A DNA stretch of 64,000 bases from Trochalopteron elliotii (Eukaryota; Chordata; Aves; Passeriformes; Leiothrichidae): positions 86,013 to 150,012 of the forward strand of contig JANPWX010019240.1 of NCBI GenBank assembly GCA_024734555.1. Reading direction: 5' to 3'. Below, piece after piece: positions 49,088 to 61,024 of the stretch. Each line of letters starts with the position of its first letter. The first letter of the stretch is position 1. Under the pieces are notes generated by a model. That model was not told the DNA's origin. It did not search any database and saw only the letters and a list, made by a program, of their open reading frames with translations. The translations under genes and the position numbers were made by a program.

Positions 49088-49123
49088 GATATGATATGCG
49101 TATCTGTCATGTCATATCATATC
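49088..49123. repeat. Perfect inverted repeat, 11-bp arms, 14-bp loop
   Basis: GATATGATATG at 49088-49098 and CATATCATATC at 49113-49123 are exact reverse complements, separated by 14 bases. The arms themselves are built from a GATAT repeat, so a chance or slippage origin is likely. Confidence 0.8.
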
Positions 49124-49825
49124 AGTATGTGTCACTTCACAAATCTTCAATTTGTTCAGCAGAATAAAATAATACATAGTGGTGTGAATTGAAATATTTG
49201 GGTTTTATCTTCCATTTATTCAAATTTTCATGTACATATACCCTGCTTTTTCAGAAATCCAGAAGTCCTTAATCTCATTAATTTTATCCTTTCACTCACC
49301 AATACCCTCACACTGTATTCTCTGAAAAAGCAATACATATGAATTATATACAGTTTTTTATGTAGTTTTATATATATATTGTTTATATATAGTCATATAT
49401 GTTCCATATATATGAAATAACTATCTCTATATAAATTCAAGAGTGAGTAAATTTAAGAGTAATTTCTCTATATAAATTTGGGTGTCCTTTTTTTGACTGA
49501 GTACTAACCTTTTTTTTTTTGTCCTGTTCACAGGGAAGGTAAAATACTCACCCTAATTCCTCATAAAGAAGACTGTTTGTAATTGTTATTTTGGCTGAAA
49601 TCTAATGGGTCATCAGGAATTTGGTATCTGAATGGCTGAACAATGGAAATGACTTAGCACTATGGGTCTGAAAAGGAGTATGACTGGGTGAAAAGCTGAT
49701 ATGCCTTTCTGTCTGCAAAAATAGATCTTAGAGGAGCATTTAGTCATGCAACTCTTTTGTCCTTTTTTACCAAGATTATCCCCTAATATTTTCTGTTGTT
49801 GTGGCAATTTCATTTAGCATAACAA

Positions 49826-50345
49826 AGCATAGAATCATAGAACAACTTGGGTTTAAAAGAATCTGAAAGATCATCTGGTTCCAAATCCCCTGCTATGAAC
49901 ACAGATGCCACTCATTAGACCATCTTGTTCAGAGCCCCATCCAGTCTGGCCTTGAAGACTTCCAGGGATGGGGAATTCACAATTTTTCTGGATAACCTGT
50001 TTCAGCTCCTCACTAACCTATGGATAAAGAAACTTTTCCTTAAATCTAACATATACATCTCCTGATTCCGTTCAAAAGTGTTCCCCCTTATCCTATGTAA
50101 AAAGTCGTTCTTCTGTTTTAAAAGTTCTCCATAACTACCAGAAGACCACAATGAGGTGTCCCCTGAGCTTTCTCTTCTCCCAAGTCTAATAGCCTGTCTT
50201 AATAAGCAAGGTGCACCAGCATCTAATGATCTTTGTGGCTTCCTCTTGCTGAGGCATGTCAAAATCCTCCTTATGTTGGGGCCTCCAGAGCAAGACCAAG
50301 CACTCCAGGTGGGGTCTCCCAAGGGCAGAGCAGTGTACTCAGTAT
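49826..50345 (-). mobile_element. CR1 LINE 3' fragment, minus strand
   Basis: The + strand begins with the complement of the CR1 tail (AGCATAGAATCATAGAACAACTTGG) and continues through AAGATCATCTGGTTCC, CATCCAGTCTGGCCTTGAAGACTTCCAGGGATGG and CACCAGCATCTAATG to CCAGGTGGGGTCTCCCAAGGGCAGAG, the order of the CR1 3' UTR followed by the end of the pol frame. It is 5'-truncated near 50345. The minus frame at 50002-50322 is a mosaic of UTR and decayed coding sequence and encodes nothing functional. It differs clearly in sequence from the copy at 11993-12990 and so belongs to another CR1 subfamily. Confidence 0.92.
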
Positions 50346-52914
50346 CATGTACAAATATGTATTCATTTGTTGTCTGTTAGGTTGTGTGACAGAAGTGTGC
50401 AAATTCTTTAATACTTAACTAACTCATAATATTATCATAATATTCTTCCAAGTCTCATAGTATTCTTCCAAGTATTCTGTGTCAATTACACTACCTTCAG
50501 TTTTAAAACTACATCGTGAAGAAGCCTAGACAAGCTAAACAATTGATCCAAGCTTTCCAAAGTACCCTGTCTCAAATAATGTATTGAGAACACTTCTAAA
50601 ACTCCAGCTACTGTCCAATGTTAAACATTCTCTTTTAGGGAGCATAAATGCCAATCTTTAAGTCAGTTTCTGTGTGCCAGGTAAGGAGCAAGGAGAGAAC
50701 ATAAACATAGAGGTCATTCTTCGGTAATCAGAAACTGCAGCAACAGAAAACTATTTTACATTCCTTGACCCTCTATAAATCAGCTGAGGTATGGAGAAAT
50801 CTGGATATTAAGTTAATGATAAGAAAGAATGTCTCCTTCCTTGTAAGAACAAAAATATGGAAAGATCAGCCTTCATGCTCCAGGCACAGTTTTCCTTAAT
50901 AAATATAACTCTGCTAAAACACCTACAATTGCTCTGATTTACAGAAACTACAGTAATTTAGGAATCCAACTGATTTACAATAGCAATTCCTATATGTCTC
51001 TACATTCCTAGCAATATAACCCCTGCCTTCCAAAGATGCTCTCTATCTGTTCCTCACTGACCTCATACCTAGCCTAAGAGACATGTTTTGGATTATAAAA
51101 GGGTTTAGTTTCTTAATTTCCAGGTCTTTGCACTGAAACGTGTCTCATCTCTTGCACAATGTCTAAGAGTGTGTTTGTTCATGCATACACACATAGATGT
51201 TTTGCTGTGTTCACTGCAACCTGCCTCATAATTCCAAGTGTTTTTTGCAATGAAGCTTTCATCTATTTGTTTCTAATATTTTCATAAGTACACCCTTTCA
51301 AACATCTATCCCCTAAGAATGAAGTTTTCTCATCTTTTACAGTTCATGTTCCTGGCCATTAAAGAAAAACATTCACATTCTTCTATGAAGAATGAATTAT
51401 TATGTTGGGCAAGGCATAAACAGACTTAAAATTAAAGCATTTTTGATTGAAATCCCCTTAAAAGGTCCCAGGGCATTACAATTAGTTTAAAAATTTCTTT
51501 TATCTCATTTTTTTAAGGATCTCTGTGGCTGAAATCAGGCTAAAAACTCTTTCTATAGACATGGAGTACAATGGGTCAGAAAGTGAAGGGGAACGAACAC
51601 AAGGGCAAAGCAAATGCAGGTACAGCATAGGAAGCACTCTGAGTGAGAGACCAGAAGCTAGATTCAAATGCTGGGCAGCAAATGTTTCTGCAGTTTCAGC
51701 TTCTTAATTGTAGGAATAAAAAGCTAGCTCACTCTGCAAAAACCAAAGAGATCAAAATCAACCTAGATGTGATGTTTGGAATCATGTTCAAATCTCCAGC
51801 TACCAGGGTGCCTGGAGATTTGATTGTGGCTTAGGAGTGAGAAAATTTTGAATTCCAATCTGAAATATGTAGGATTGGGGAAATAGATATTATCCCCTGA
51901 AGTTAACTGTTCTACAGAACAGTCAGTCACAATTGTAAGATTCAGTACTTGCTAGTGTGTTTTTTAGATTATATTTATCCTTAAATCTATAAATTTGTTT
52001 CACAGATGGTTTGCCAAACAGTAGACTGAAGTAACTGTCTTTAATTGCCTAAATGCAGTCTAATGACCTATCACATGGGGGTTTCTGATGTAACAGGCAG
52101 CTTATAAACTCCTACAAAGCTGCATTCTCTCCTTAATTACTCAATAGGCATTTTTTCACTTTCTCTTTTTGATTTGTTTCCCAAGTAAGCTTTTGGACAG
52201 CTTAGAAAGCCTTGTGTTTGGAAAGGGTTTTGGGAGGTGGATTTTTTTCCCCAGAAGGTGAAGCCCAGGAATGCATCCGTCACTCTTTTTGCTTTCTGAC
52301 AGTTCAAGTCACCAGAGGCATTTGATAAACTTTAATCACTGTCACAACTGTAAAGGTCACACATGGGACCAAAAGCATGAATCAGCTACAGTGCTGAGAC
52401 ATAAGTGAGTGAGAGGGGAGAGTGCATGTGCGTGTGAGACAATGCATTCTGCAAAAGCACTCTCAAAAAGTAACATGTTTATTTTCAGATTGAAATTTCT
52501 GGAAGGTATGAAGCCCTTAAGCATGTTTTTTAAATATAGATTTTTTTAATTTTTTTTTAAATTCCCTTCAAACATGCAGCAATTATATCTGGAATAATGG
52601 TACTTTTTGCACACCTCTGCATTTAAGAATAACACATACTACACAACTCTTAGGTTTTCTACCCCACGGGGGATTATTGATTTGAACAGAAACCCCAAAA
52701 TTTGAATCCATTTCTGTTTTTGAATAATTGTAGGCATTTTATTAAAAAGACCAGAAATTTTCAAGGCATTTTGGTCTATTAATATGGTAACCTATTTTGG
52801 GATTTGAAGTTTCTGAAAATTCCCCATATTCAGAAGCTGCAAGATATTTATTTGTAAAAACTGTGATATATTGAAAAATCATGCCCAGTATGTCTCGCAA
52901 CTCTGTTTAGAACA
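50346..52914. other. AT-rich non-coding DNA
   Basis: No gene or transposon is recognised. A short duplication TATTCTTCCAAGT occurs at 50441-50475. Confidence 0.5.
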
Positions 52915-52985
52915 GGAGGCTGGAACAAATAAGATCATCAAGCCCCTTCCAACTTGATTTTTAGGATCCTGTGACTCTACTTTAT
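52915..52985 (+). mobile_element. Short CR1 3'-tail fragment
   Basis: AGGAGGCTGGAACAAATAAGATCATCAAGCCCCTTCCAACTTG followed by ATTTTTAGGATCCTGTGACTCTAC is the + sense of the terminal 70 bases of a CR1 element (consensus form: ...GATGATCTTCAAGGTCCCTTCCAACC...ATTCTRTGATTCTAT). It is extremely truncated, which is common for this LINE. Confidence 0.75.
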
Positions 52986-53539
52986 TAACCAACTTTCTTT
53001 CTTTATCTATAATATGATTTTTTTCCATTGTGATTTACTGTTGGTTTTACTATTGTAGTACTTGTAATACCACATCACATGAACACCCTGATCCTGAGAT
53101 GGAACCCTCTTCTACTAAGGAATCTACAAGTAGTGCATGGTCAAGAGATGGCAACAGACAGGTCTGGAAAATATATAACTTAGTAAGACAGTAATAATCA
53201 GTATGATAGGCAATAGGCTGAAAATAATCTGGAGAAAACTCTTGCCAAATATATGTAGATGACCACATTTAACTTCTGAAGAATGAAAAATAACCAAACA
53301 TTCACAAGAACTTGTCATGCAAAATCATACACTTCTGTGCTTAAACAAATTGGTGTCTACAAAACAGGTTATATACTTCCTTTGCAAAACTGCTTCAGTC
53401 AGTTCCTAGAGGAATTATTTAAAATAGGAATTATGAAATTTCAAGCATTGCTTTCACAAAGGTCTCCATAAAATCTGGGGTGCCATATAAACAGCTAGAT
53501 ATGAAGTACAGTGACCTGTAGGAGGTGCTTTCCTTCTAT
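52986..53539. other. AT-rich non-coding DNA
   Basis: Nothing recognisable. The last base, C at 53540, begins the CCAAT duplication of the next LTR. Confidence 0.5.
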
Positions 53540-53544
53540 CCAAT

Positions 53545-54329
53545 TGTCCTGGGTTGACGGCGCCTCCTATCCCAATCGTGCAGCTTTATCTCTATGTACT
53601 GCACTGTTATGTCTGACAGCTGCCCCCCCCCCCNNNNNNNNNNNNNNNNNNNNNNNNNNNNNNNNNNNNNNNNNNNNNNNNNNNNNNNNNNNNNNNNNNN
53701 NNNNNNNNNNNNNNNNNNNNNNNNNNNNNNNNNNNNNNNNNNNNNNNNNNNNNNNNNNNNNNNNNNNNNNNNNNNNNNNNNNNNNNNNNNNNNNNNNNNN
53801 NNNNNNNNNNNNNNNNNNNNNNNNNNNNNNNNNNNNNNNNNNNNNNNNNNNNNNNNNNNNNNNNNNNNNNNNNNNNNNNNNNNNNNNNNNNNNNNNNNNN
53901 NNNNNNNNNNNNNNNNNNNNNNNNNNNNNNNNNNNNNNNNNNNNNNNNNNNNNNNNNNNNNNNNNNNNNNNNNNNNNNNNNNNNNNNNNNNNNNNNNNNN
54001 NNNNNNNNNNNNNNNNNNNNNNNNNNNNNNNNNCCCCCCCCCGAAGATCATTGGACCGGCTCCGGACCTGACCTGGGAATATCTGGGGGTCCTCGACGCC
54101 TGAAGACAGAAGCTCTGCGCCCTCCCCTCACAGCAACTGCTTGAGTATTTTTCTTTTCCCTTGTGTTGGGGAGTGTCTTTGTTTATTTGTTAATAAATAG
54201 GTTTTTTCCACTTCTCCTCCGAGAAATTCCTTCTCAAACCCAGAGCTGGGGGGGGAAGGGGTGGTGGAGGTTTTTTTTCTGGGGGGCTCCTTCTGGAGAC
54301 CTTCCCCTAATTTGTCCTAAACCAGGACA
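53545..54329 (+). mobile_element. Solo LTR with 5-bp TSD, interrupted by assembly gap
   Basis: The element starts TGTCCTGGGTTGACGGCGCC and ends CCTAAACCAGGACA, with terminal inverted TGTCCTGG/CCAGGACA. A perfect 5-bp duplication CCAAT flanks it (53540-53544 and 54330-54334). AATAAA at 54192-54197 gives + sense. CpGs remain intact on both sides of the gap (GACGGCGCC, CGGCTCCGG, CTCGACGCC), so the copy is probably young. The 400 Ns at 53634-54033 sit between an 11-base and a 9-base run of C, so the true length is unknown. The long frames that cross the Ns are artefacts. Confidence 0.9.
53634..54033. other. Assembly gap of 400 Ns
   Basis: Exactly 400 Ns lie between C-runs at 53623-53633 and 54034-54042. 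The gap falls inside the solo LTR, probably where a C- or G-rich segment defeated sequencing or assembly. The round size suggests an estimated or placeholder length. Confidence 0.98.
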
Positions 54330-54334
54330 CCAAT

Positions 54335-54783
54335 GCAGTCTCTTAGTAAGAAAATACAGTCCATAGCTCACTGTATACAGACAGACAGTGTTATTATTAC
54401 ACACTGCATCTGGAATATACAAAATTACAATTCCCAGATCTCCTATACAACAAGACCATTTTCTTAAAATAAGGTTCTTAAATTCAATATAATTTCCAAA
54501 TAGCATTGCTACATTCACTGATGCCTAGAATATATCACACTTATTTATCACATGAATAGTATACTCTTTAGGCATGTATGTCACATGTTATTGGTAATGA
54601 GCCACATGTGATTAAAAATTACTAAGATTTAAACATACTTTTAATTATATATGTTGCTCAGTAAGTTTTGGAAAGTAAATTCAGATTCTTCATCCCTGGA
54701 ACAGTTTTAACAGTCCTTGTGATCTCCCTTTCATGTGACTCTCAAATAAAAAATGTTAGTAGAATTATTAATGATCATTTATA
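54335..54783. other. AT-rich non-coding DNA
   Basis: Nothing recognisable. An in-frame stop (TGA at 54772-54774) lies three codons upstream of the open frame that begins at 54784. Confidence 0.5.
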
Positions 54784-55080
54784 ATGTTTGAAGAAGCCCA
54801 AACACAGTTAACAGAGCTGTTCACACAGTACAAGCACTGCATAAACAATTTGCAGTACAACCTTCAGGGTTCAAATGGTACTAGTGGGCTGACACAGGAT
54901 ATAAGTTATCAGCATTTTCCTAGCCTAGAAGTAGTACAAAACTTTCCTAATATCGATGCAGGTATGAGTACTTTTTCCCCCAACAGAAAAGAGTCCCTAA
55001 GTCCACGTGAAGTATATGGGAACTATCTATCACTTCAGGAACTAACCCAGCATATTGTTAAGACTTCTCCACAAATTTAG
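54784..55080 (+). CDS. Unidentified 98-codon ORF, possible terminal exon or retrocopy
   Basis: The frame opens at ATG 54784 and stops at TAG 55078-55080. AATAAA follows at 55116-55121, only 36 nt downstream. The codon choice and residue mix look more like real protein than neighbouring chance frames: rich in Q, L, T, S and N, few aromatic runs, no low complexity, with an amphipathic-looking start (EEAQTQLTELFTQYKHCINN) that could begin a short helix. The rest is polar and likely disordered, ending SLQELTQHIVKTSPQI. No signal peptide, membrane segment or named domain is seen. If it is a terminal exon, the true 5' boundary may be an AG inside the frame (for example after CCCAAACACAG, near 54803) rather than the ATG, but the upstream pyrimidine tract is poor. 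A fragment of a processed pseudogene or plain chance remain possible. I do not recognise the protein. Confidence 0.25.
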   Translation: MFEEAQTQLTELFTQYKHCINNLQYNLQGSNGTSGLTQDISYQHFPSLEVVQNFPNIDAGMSTFSPNRKESLSPREVYGNYLSLQELTQHIVKTSPQI

Positions 55081-55115
55081 TGTTTTTCCAAGGTAGTTCC
55101 TATTTTTCTAACTAA

Positions 55116-55121
55116 AATAAA
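55116..55121 (+). promoter_or_regulatory. AATAAA polyadenylation signal candidate
   Basis: A canonical hexamer lies 36 nt after the stop of the open frame at 54784-55080. Such hexamers are common in AT-rich DNA, so only the position gives it weight. Confidence 0.25.
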
Positions 55122-58100
55122 ACTTTCTGAGGTATTCAGCTCACTCCCTCTTCCTCTCTCTAAACCTCTCTCTCAAATATCTCAGAAATTAATTTGGTTT
55201 AGCTTAAAAATAAATGTGCCTATATCTCATCTAAAGAGATACAACCCTCCATTCTAACATGAGGGTCAAAGAAAGATACTAGAATCAGCTGCTACATATT
55301 TTTTATTGTTTGAGAGAGATCATAAATGACTGAGAACTTACCTACCTTTTAGATAGCACCTCTCCAAGATTTTGAGGCAGCATAAGGCCAAGTGCAGCAA
55401 AGAAAATAATTCAAATCTTTGAAATCTTGCAAAGCTTATACTGGAAGCTCTCCAAGGTAATTTTATCACTCCTGCTTTCAAATAAGAAAGATATATATAC
55501 CAGCCCAGACATATTTAAATTTTGCAAAAAAGATGTAACGCACCTCAAGGGCCACCAAAAAAAAGATGTAGGAAGAGCTTTCAAATTTGAGATCACTAGG
55601 GAAAATGAACTCCACATTGAGTTAACTAGGAAACCATTTGACAGAATTTGTTCTTAAATCTTTGGCATGATCTTTTTGAGCAATGAAGACATGAGACATC
55701 AACTGGGAGCCCTGACCTTGTGACAAAATTACAGGGATTTGCAATACTAAAAAAAAAAAAAGGCAGAAAACCCAAATGATCTCACAGCATCAATCAGTGA
55801 AAATTTACAGCTCCCCACAGTAGTACCAAGAGCCTGTTAAGAGCTGCAGGTTCCATTTTCTTCAGCAGCTCATCTGAAGTTTTAACTCTGTAATTCCTAA
55901 AGAAAGTATTATATCTATCACTTTTTATTGAAATTTTGAAGAAAATAATGTGAAGAGATTTAATAGTATACTTTTATTTTTAAGCAGAATTATATTTTAA
56001 AGGTTATGAACAGTTTTGTAGAAATCTATTATTAGCAAATAGATGATGATGATGATAACTTAATACCTGACATGACATTTCACAGTATTTCATATGTGCA
56101 ACCCTGTAAATGCACAAGTCTATAGGACTAATGCACTTCATAAAGGAAAAGCTGCCAAGAAACAAGGTTAAATGTTTTAAAATAGACTTATATATTTGAA
56201 TACTGAGTCTCCTCAGCTGGAAATGATGAAGCAGCAGTCTATCTCTGCAAGAGTTCAAGGCATAAGTTCCTGAGGCTAAAGATTACTGGTTCTAAGCCCA
56301 GCTCAGACAGTGGGTACAAAATTGTGTTAGGTTTAAAGTACATATCATTTGCACAAGCATTTATTTCATACTTGAATTTACCTAAAAACTCTTCTTATGG
56401 CAATTCTTATTTTCTCAATGAAGTTTCATTCATTGCCCATAAACCCTGTGGAGCAGCCTTGTTTTTATTTTCCAAGCTTCAAAATATATGGAAAATTATT
56501 CCTATCATTCCTGCCTTGTCTGATCACAATATTCAGAGACACAGCACAGTTACATCATGCTACAAAATTTTTACAGTATTAATTTAAGTATGCATAAGCA
56601 GAATTAATTATTAAAGTAAGTTTAAGCAAAAACACCAATTAATTTGGGTAAATTTAAATCAAGTAAGGAATCTATTTTTCAGAACTCAAAAAAACATTCC
56701 TACCTCCCTCACTTTCAATCCTCAGGACGTATAGAGAGAGAGGATATAGGATATAGGATACTATATTCCTATATAGTAAATAGGAATCACCAGAAAGCGA
56801 GAGCTGAAAACCCATATTGCAAACTTCTTCACAACCAGATCATAAAAATCTCAGAATTATCATACAAATTATCATTCAATATGGTCCAATGTCAGGCAAG
56901 TCACCAGGCCTCACCTTTATTAATATTTTAAAAACTATCTCTCTTTTCCGGTACTGCTGGAGTATCAGGTTACTGCAAAGGTAATTGAAAGTTCATCATC
57001 AAATATATGTTTGACCTGGATACAGGTGAAGAAATACTTTTGCTCTTTCCATAATAAAAAAACACATGAATACTATATGTCTTGATATAGCCATCTAAAT
57101 TCATTTAAATACCCAGAGAACCTCCATGCCTATCTAGATGATTCTCCACATAGACCTATTCTGGAAATTTCAAACAATTTAGCATTGTTCAAAATTTACT
57201 CTAAATTAACTCACTAAATTCACACTCTAATTGATCTTTTGCTAATATACTGCTGCTAATTGTGTGAGGTCTCCTTACTTGCTCATGTTTTTACTCCCTT
57301 GTCTTCTAAATAAAAACAACAGAAGCAGAATGTATGTGCATTGTCCCAAAGCTTTGGAATCTAAAATAATTTTATTCATACCTAAGGACCTCTTTGTCTG
57401 ATAATACTTTATCATCCTTTATTATTATCATTACTTAATTACCAACCCAGGCAATTGCTAACATATTGCCAAATGGATTATTAAATGGTTTATCATACTT
57501 TCTGAAAGTATCTGAACCAAAAAGCTGGTGAATGGCTGTCTAGAATCTGAACTAGTGTTTCAAAAACTCCTGAAATGTTTTTAAATATTTTTATCATATA
57601 GAACAGGGTGTTTTTTAGAACAGGGAATCAGACAGAAAATAATTAACAAATATACTTTACTTTTCTAAAGATCAAGTAATGGCAACTTGAAAACCCTCAG
57701 AAAAATAAGTTAGAAATTGAAGTTTAAACCATGTGATTTAGTTTAAATACATGCATGCAGAAACCAATGATGATAATCATAAAAGTCCATGCCATTTCTG
57801 GGCAAATGAGCACTTAACCTACTGTTAAAGCTTTGCCTATCACAAAAAATATGTGAGGCCAACATAACTTAAATTTATACAGAAAAACTAATAGTAGACC
57901 ATTTTTTCATGTTTTATGTCTTACAGACAAATACCTATTCTTTTGCCAGGATATGCCATGATGTTTCTCATGTCCACATGCAGAAAAATAAGGTATGTAG
58001 AAGAAGTTAGAAGCTTTCATTATTCAGTTCAAATAAAATTAGTTTAGTGGTATGGAGAGTTGGTTTTATTATCTGTTTTCCCACTGAAATATCAAAAAAA

Positions 58101-59307
58101 CCCATGCAAATATTAGCACATATGATCCTTTCTTCAAGCAAAGGAGCTCTGATCACAACATTTGAAGTGGTAAGTTTTAGTGACTGAGAAGAAAGAAGAC
58201 AAAAAGGATTGGGGTGGAGGGGAGGGGGAAAGAAAACCGATGGAGAGAAAATTAAGAAATTAGCTGTGGGTGTTGTTTTAAAAAATGAATAAATGCTAAC
58301 AATCTCATCTTACAACCTTTCAAAGACATTAAATGTTGTAATAAACTGTCCATCCTAGACATATTTCCATGTAACTTCCTCCCATGTCTGTATCTCAAAC
58401 CACCAACGCATTTATAAATATGGATAAGGTCTCCGTCCCTGTTCCATCTCTGGTTACAAATGAAGTCAGAGGCCTTTTTGATTACTATGGCTCTTTCCCA
58501 GAACCTATCTCAGAAGATTTCCTTGTAAGAAATATCAAGAACACATAACCTCAGAAAGAAAACACCTTGAAAATTACTATACTCTTCTGAAAAGTCTTAA
58601 AGATCACAGTTGCCTTTATCAAACCTATTTAGACCACAGAAGGACTTTGCCAAGAAATTAGCACAGAGTAGACAGGATGGTTCTAACTCAAAGCCTGGTG
58701 GAAGCAAGATCTGGTCAGCACACCCTGGGTGCACATCCAGACAAAATTACCACTGTGGTAGACTGTAAAGAAACTGCTTGTACCCATATTTCTGGTCAGA
58801 CAAAGATACCCTCAAGTTATGAAACAGCATCTGGGATCACCAAACCCCCCACCCCCAAATATGCCTCTTTGGTTACCTGAAACGTGGACTGTAAGTTAAG
58901 CCACCAAGACAGGAACTCAAGATAAAGGTGTTGCTATTGTCCATTATATCAGGTATGGATGGAGGAAAGCAAAGCTGGGGAAGGCAGATGTCACTAGTAA
59001 TGACAAAATTTATGTGCCACAAGGAAAGCCAACCCAGCAACTGTGCTGAAATCAGCTTGGACTGGGTGAAAGGTAATTCACCCAGGGGAGTGAAAAGGGG
59101 AGTTTGCAATCATTGACTCAAAAAACCCACCAACTCAAAAGAAAAAAATGACTGAACATGGGACTAAGTAGCATTAGAAGTGAGGGAATCATTTAACTAA
59201 CAGAATAAGAAAACAGAGTAAAAAATGAACATTAATTTCTTTGTTTGCTAAAATAAACAACAACACTGTATGTATAAACAACAAACACTTTTCAATGACT
59301 TGAGGAT
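55122..59307. other. AT-rich non-coding DNA
   Basis: No recognised gene or transposon. A 76-codon + frame at 55427-55657 has a charged, protein-like second half but no identifiable domain. Short + frames at 56324-56587 and 56644-56931 look like chance. A (GAT)5 run lies at 56042-56056. The part at 58600-59110 is GC-richer, with short frames on both strands, and I recognise nothing in it. Confidence 0.45.
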
Positions 59308-59313
59308 CCCCAC

Positions 59314-59688
59314 TGTTGAGAAGGCTGAAGAGGGACTAACAGGTCACAGCTGGATCTATGGCTGATGATTCTCTTCTGCTTAATCTGTCTCTCTCCCCTG
59401 TCCCACTCTCACCCTGTGGGAGAATGGACTGTAAAAGGATAGAGAGTGCTGCAGGCAATCTCACCCCTGACAAGTTGCAGCTATGTAAGACAGGTGAACA
59501 GCACTGGTGAACAGACAGGTGAAGGAAAAAGAAGCATGAGTGTTGATCTGTATTGACCAATCACAAAAGGGTAAAAGGGCACACAAGTGTTATGCATGTG
59601 AGAAGGGTATATAAGGTTAAACTGGGAAATAATAAAGTTCTGATGCTTGAAACCATTCTTGGTGTCAGTTATGTGTCCTCTGTCATCA
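59314..59688 (+). mobile_element. Solo LTR, probable 6-bp TSD, 375 bp
   Basis: The element starts TGTTGAGAAGGCTGAAGAGG and ends GTCCTCTGTCATCA. Flanks are CCCCAC (59308-59313) and CCCCTC (59689-59694), a 6-bp duplication with one mismatch. TATATAAG lies at 59608-59615 and AATAAA at 59631-59636. The spacing is unusually tight (about 20 bp), so R must be very short or the hexamer lies at the start of R. U5 of about 50 bp (CTTGGTGTCAGTTATGTGTCC) follows. U3 contains repeated CAGGTGAACAG motifs at 59490-59525. The sense is + and no internal region is attached. The 6-bp duplication suggests an ERVK-like integrase. Confidence 0.82.
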
Positions 59689-59694
59689 CCCCTC

Positions 59695-61019
59695 ACTCTT
59701 TTCTATTTTTTTCTCTCTCTCTCTCTACGTGACATTTACTATTAAATGACATCCCTACTTCTGACTTTGGCATGTGATTTTCTTTGCACCTTGATTTGGG
59801 CAGAGGCATCTCTCAATAACAGGATCTTAGCATGCAGCAAAGTATGCCCTAATGGCTATTATGCCCTCTATCATTAGAGCTGTATTTAGCTACTCTTCCT
59901 ACTTGAATTTTTATGCATCAAAAAGAAACTTAAAAATTTAGATCATGTGTCTGCAGCCTATAAGTTCTTTACAATTTCATGTTCTCCTATATTATTTTCA
60001 GAGAATTCTCCCCCAGTCTTTCCCTGTTTTTGTACTGCAAAAAGTGGGAGGCTGCTGTCTTCTCTTCTTTCTCCTCATTTTCTACCAGTTGGGAGAAAAG
60101 GGATTCATAAAGTCAATTGTTATGAGAAGAGATAGCAGTTTCAATTAGAACAGCAATTTCCATACAACATAATGTCCCAAGGCACTTGAAAATAATATAT
60201 TGTAAAAGGACTGGGTTATTTTTAGTGTAATTTTTAACTGTTGTCACCTCCTTTACAAAATCACTTTCCTTCTGCATGCTTCACTTGAAGTATAGATCAT
60301 GCATAACTCTGCAATTAACAAATCAGAACAGGAAGACAGAAAGAGCAGCAGTTTTTAATTCATTAGCTTTTCACCTTTGAAGACCTGTGCTTAAAGCTTA
60401 CTTCATCTCTGTCTGCCCCAGGCTCATGTTGATATATCTGTCTCTCTTTCAGAGCCCAAGCCATCATTAAATGCAGCATTCCAACCATACACTAAAAGAA
60501 TAAAAAAAGAAGGGAACAACAAAACCTTGCACTTTTCATTGATCAGATTTTCAGTGGTCTTCCTTTTTATCTATATTTTATTCTTCCCTACTTTGTGAGG
60601 AGGTAATTGGGAAATTAAAAGTAGTATTATTGTATATTGGCTCTCTTTCTGAACTGACTTCTTTCATTTTTTGCTAGTATAGGCTACTGGGTATGTTATC
60701 TTGGGAACATTCTGGAGTTAGTTTCTGTCTAAATTAACTCTGAATGATTTCAGGGTTTCTTCATCATGCCACCAATTCTATTGATCATACTGAATTTCTA
60801 CACATCAAACATTACCAGTATTTGTCAATTTTTCACCATTAGAGGTTACTGAATTTCTCATTGGAAAATTCCAGTGGAAAGTGTGGCATATGTTCCAGAC
60901 ACTGTATTTATGAAATTATTCAATTGGCCCTGACCAAATTGTAAAAGAGCACCCAAATATCCTAGAGTGTCAAAAAGTCTTACATTCTGCAAACTCATTC
61001 AGTATCAAATCAATAAAGT
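59695..61019. other. AT-rich non-coding DNA
   Basis: A (TC)n tract at 59712-59726 follows the LTR closely. No gene or transposon is otherwise recognised. Confidence 0.5.
59712..59726. repeat. (TC)n microsatellite
   Basis: Seven TC units preceded by a T-rich stretch, immediately downstream of the solo LTR at 59314-59688. Confidence 0.7.
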
Positions 61020-61024
61020 AGTGC

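Larger units (their letters stand above)
45145..49825. other. Very AT-rich non-coding DNA with small simple repeats
   Basis: No gene or transposon is recognised. Structured pieces are a (TA)n tract at 46856-46870, short duplications of TTAAATTAAATCTTCTAAAT at 48046-48100 and of ACAAGTAACATCAAA at 48118-48149, an 11-bp perfect inverted repeat at 49088-49123, and a TATA-rich stretch at 49345-49480. Confidence 0.5.

Noticed and set aside
53511..54103. Three long open frames (169-186 codons) across the gap
   Set aside because: They consist mainly of undetermined residues from 400 Ns and lie inside a solo LTR.
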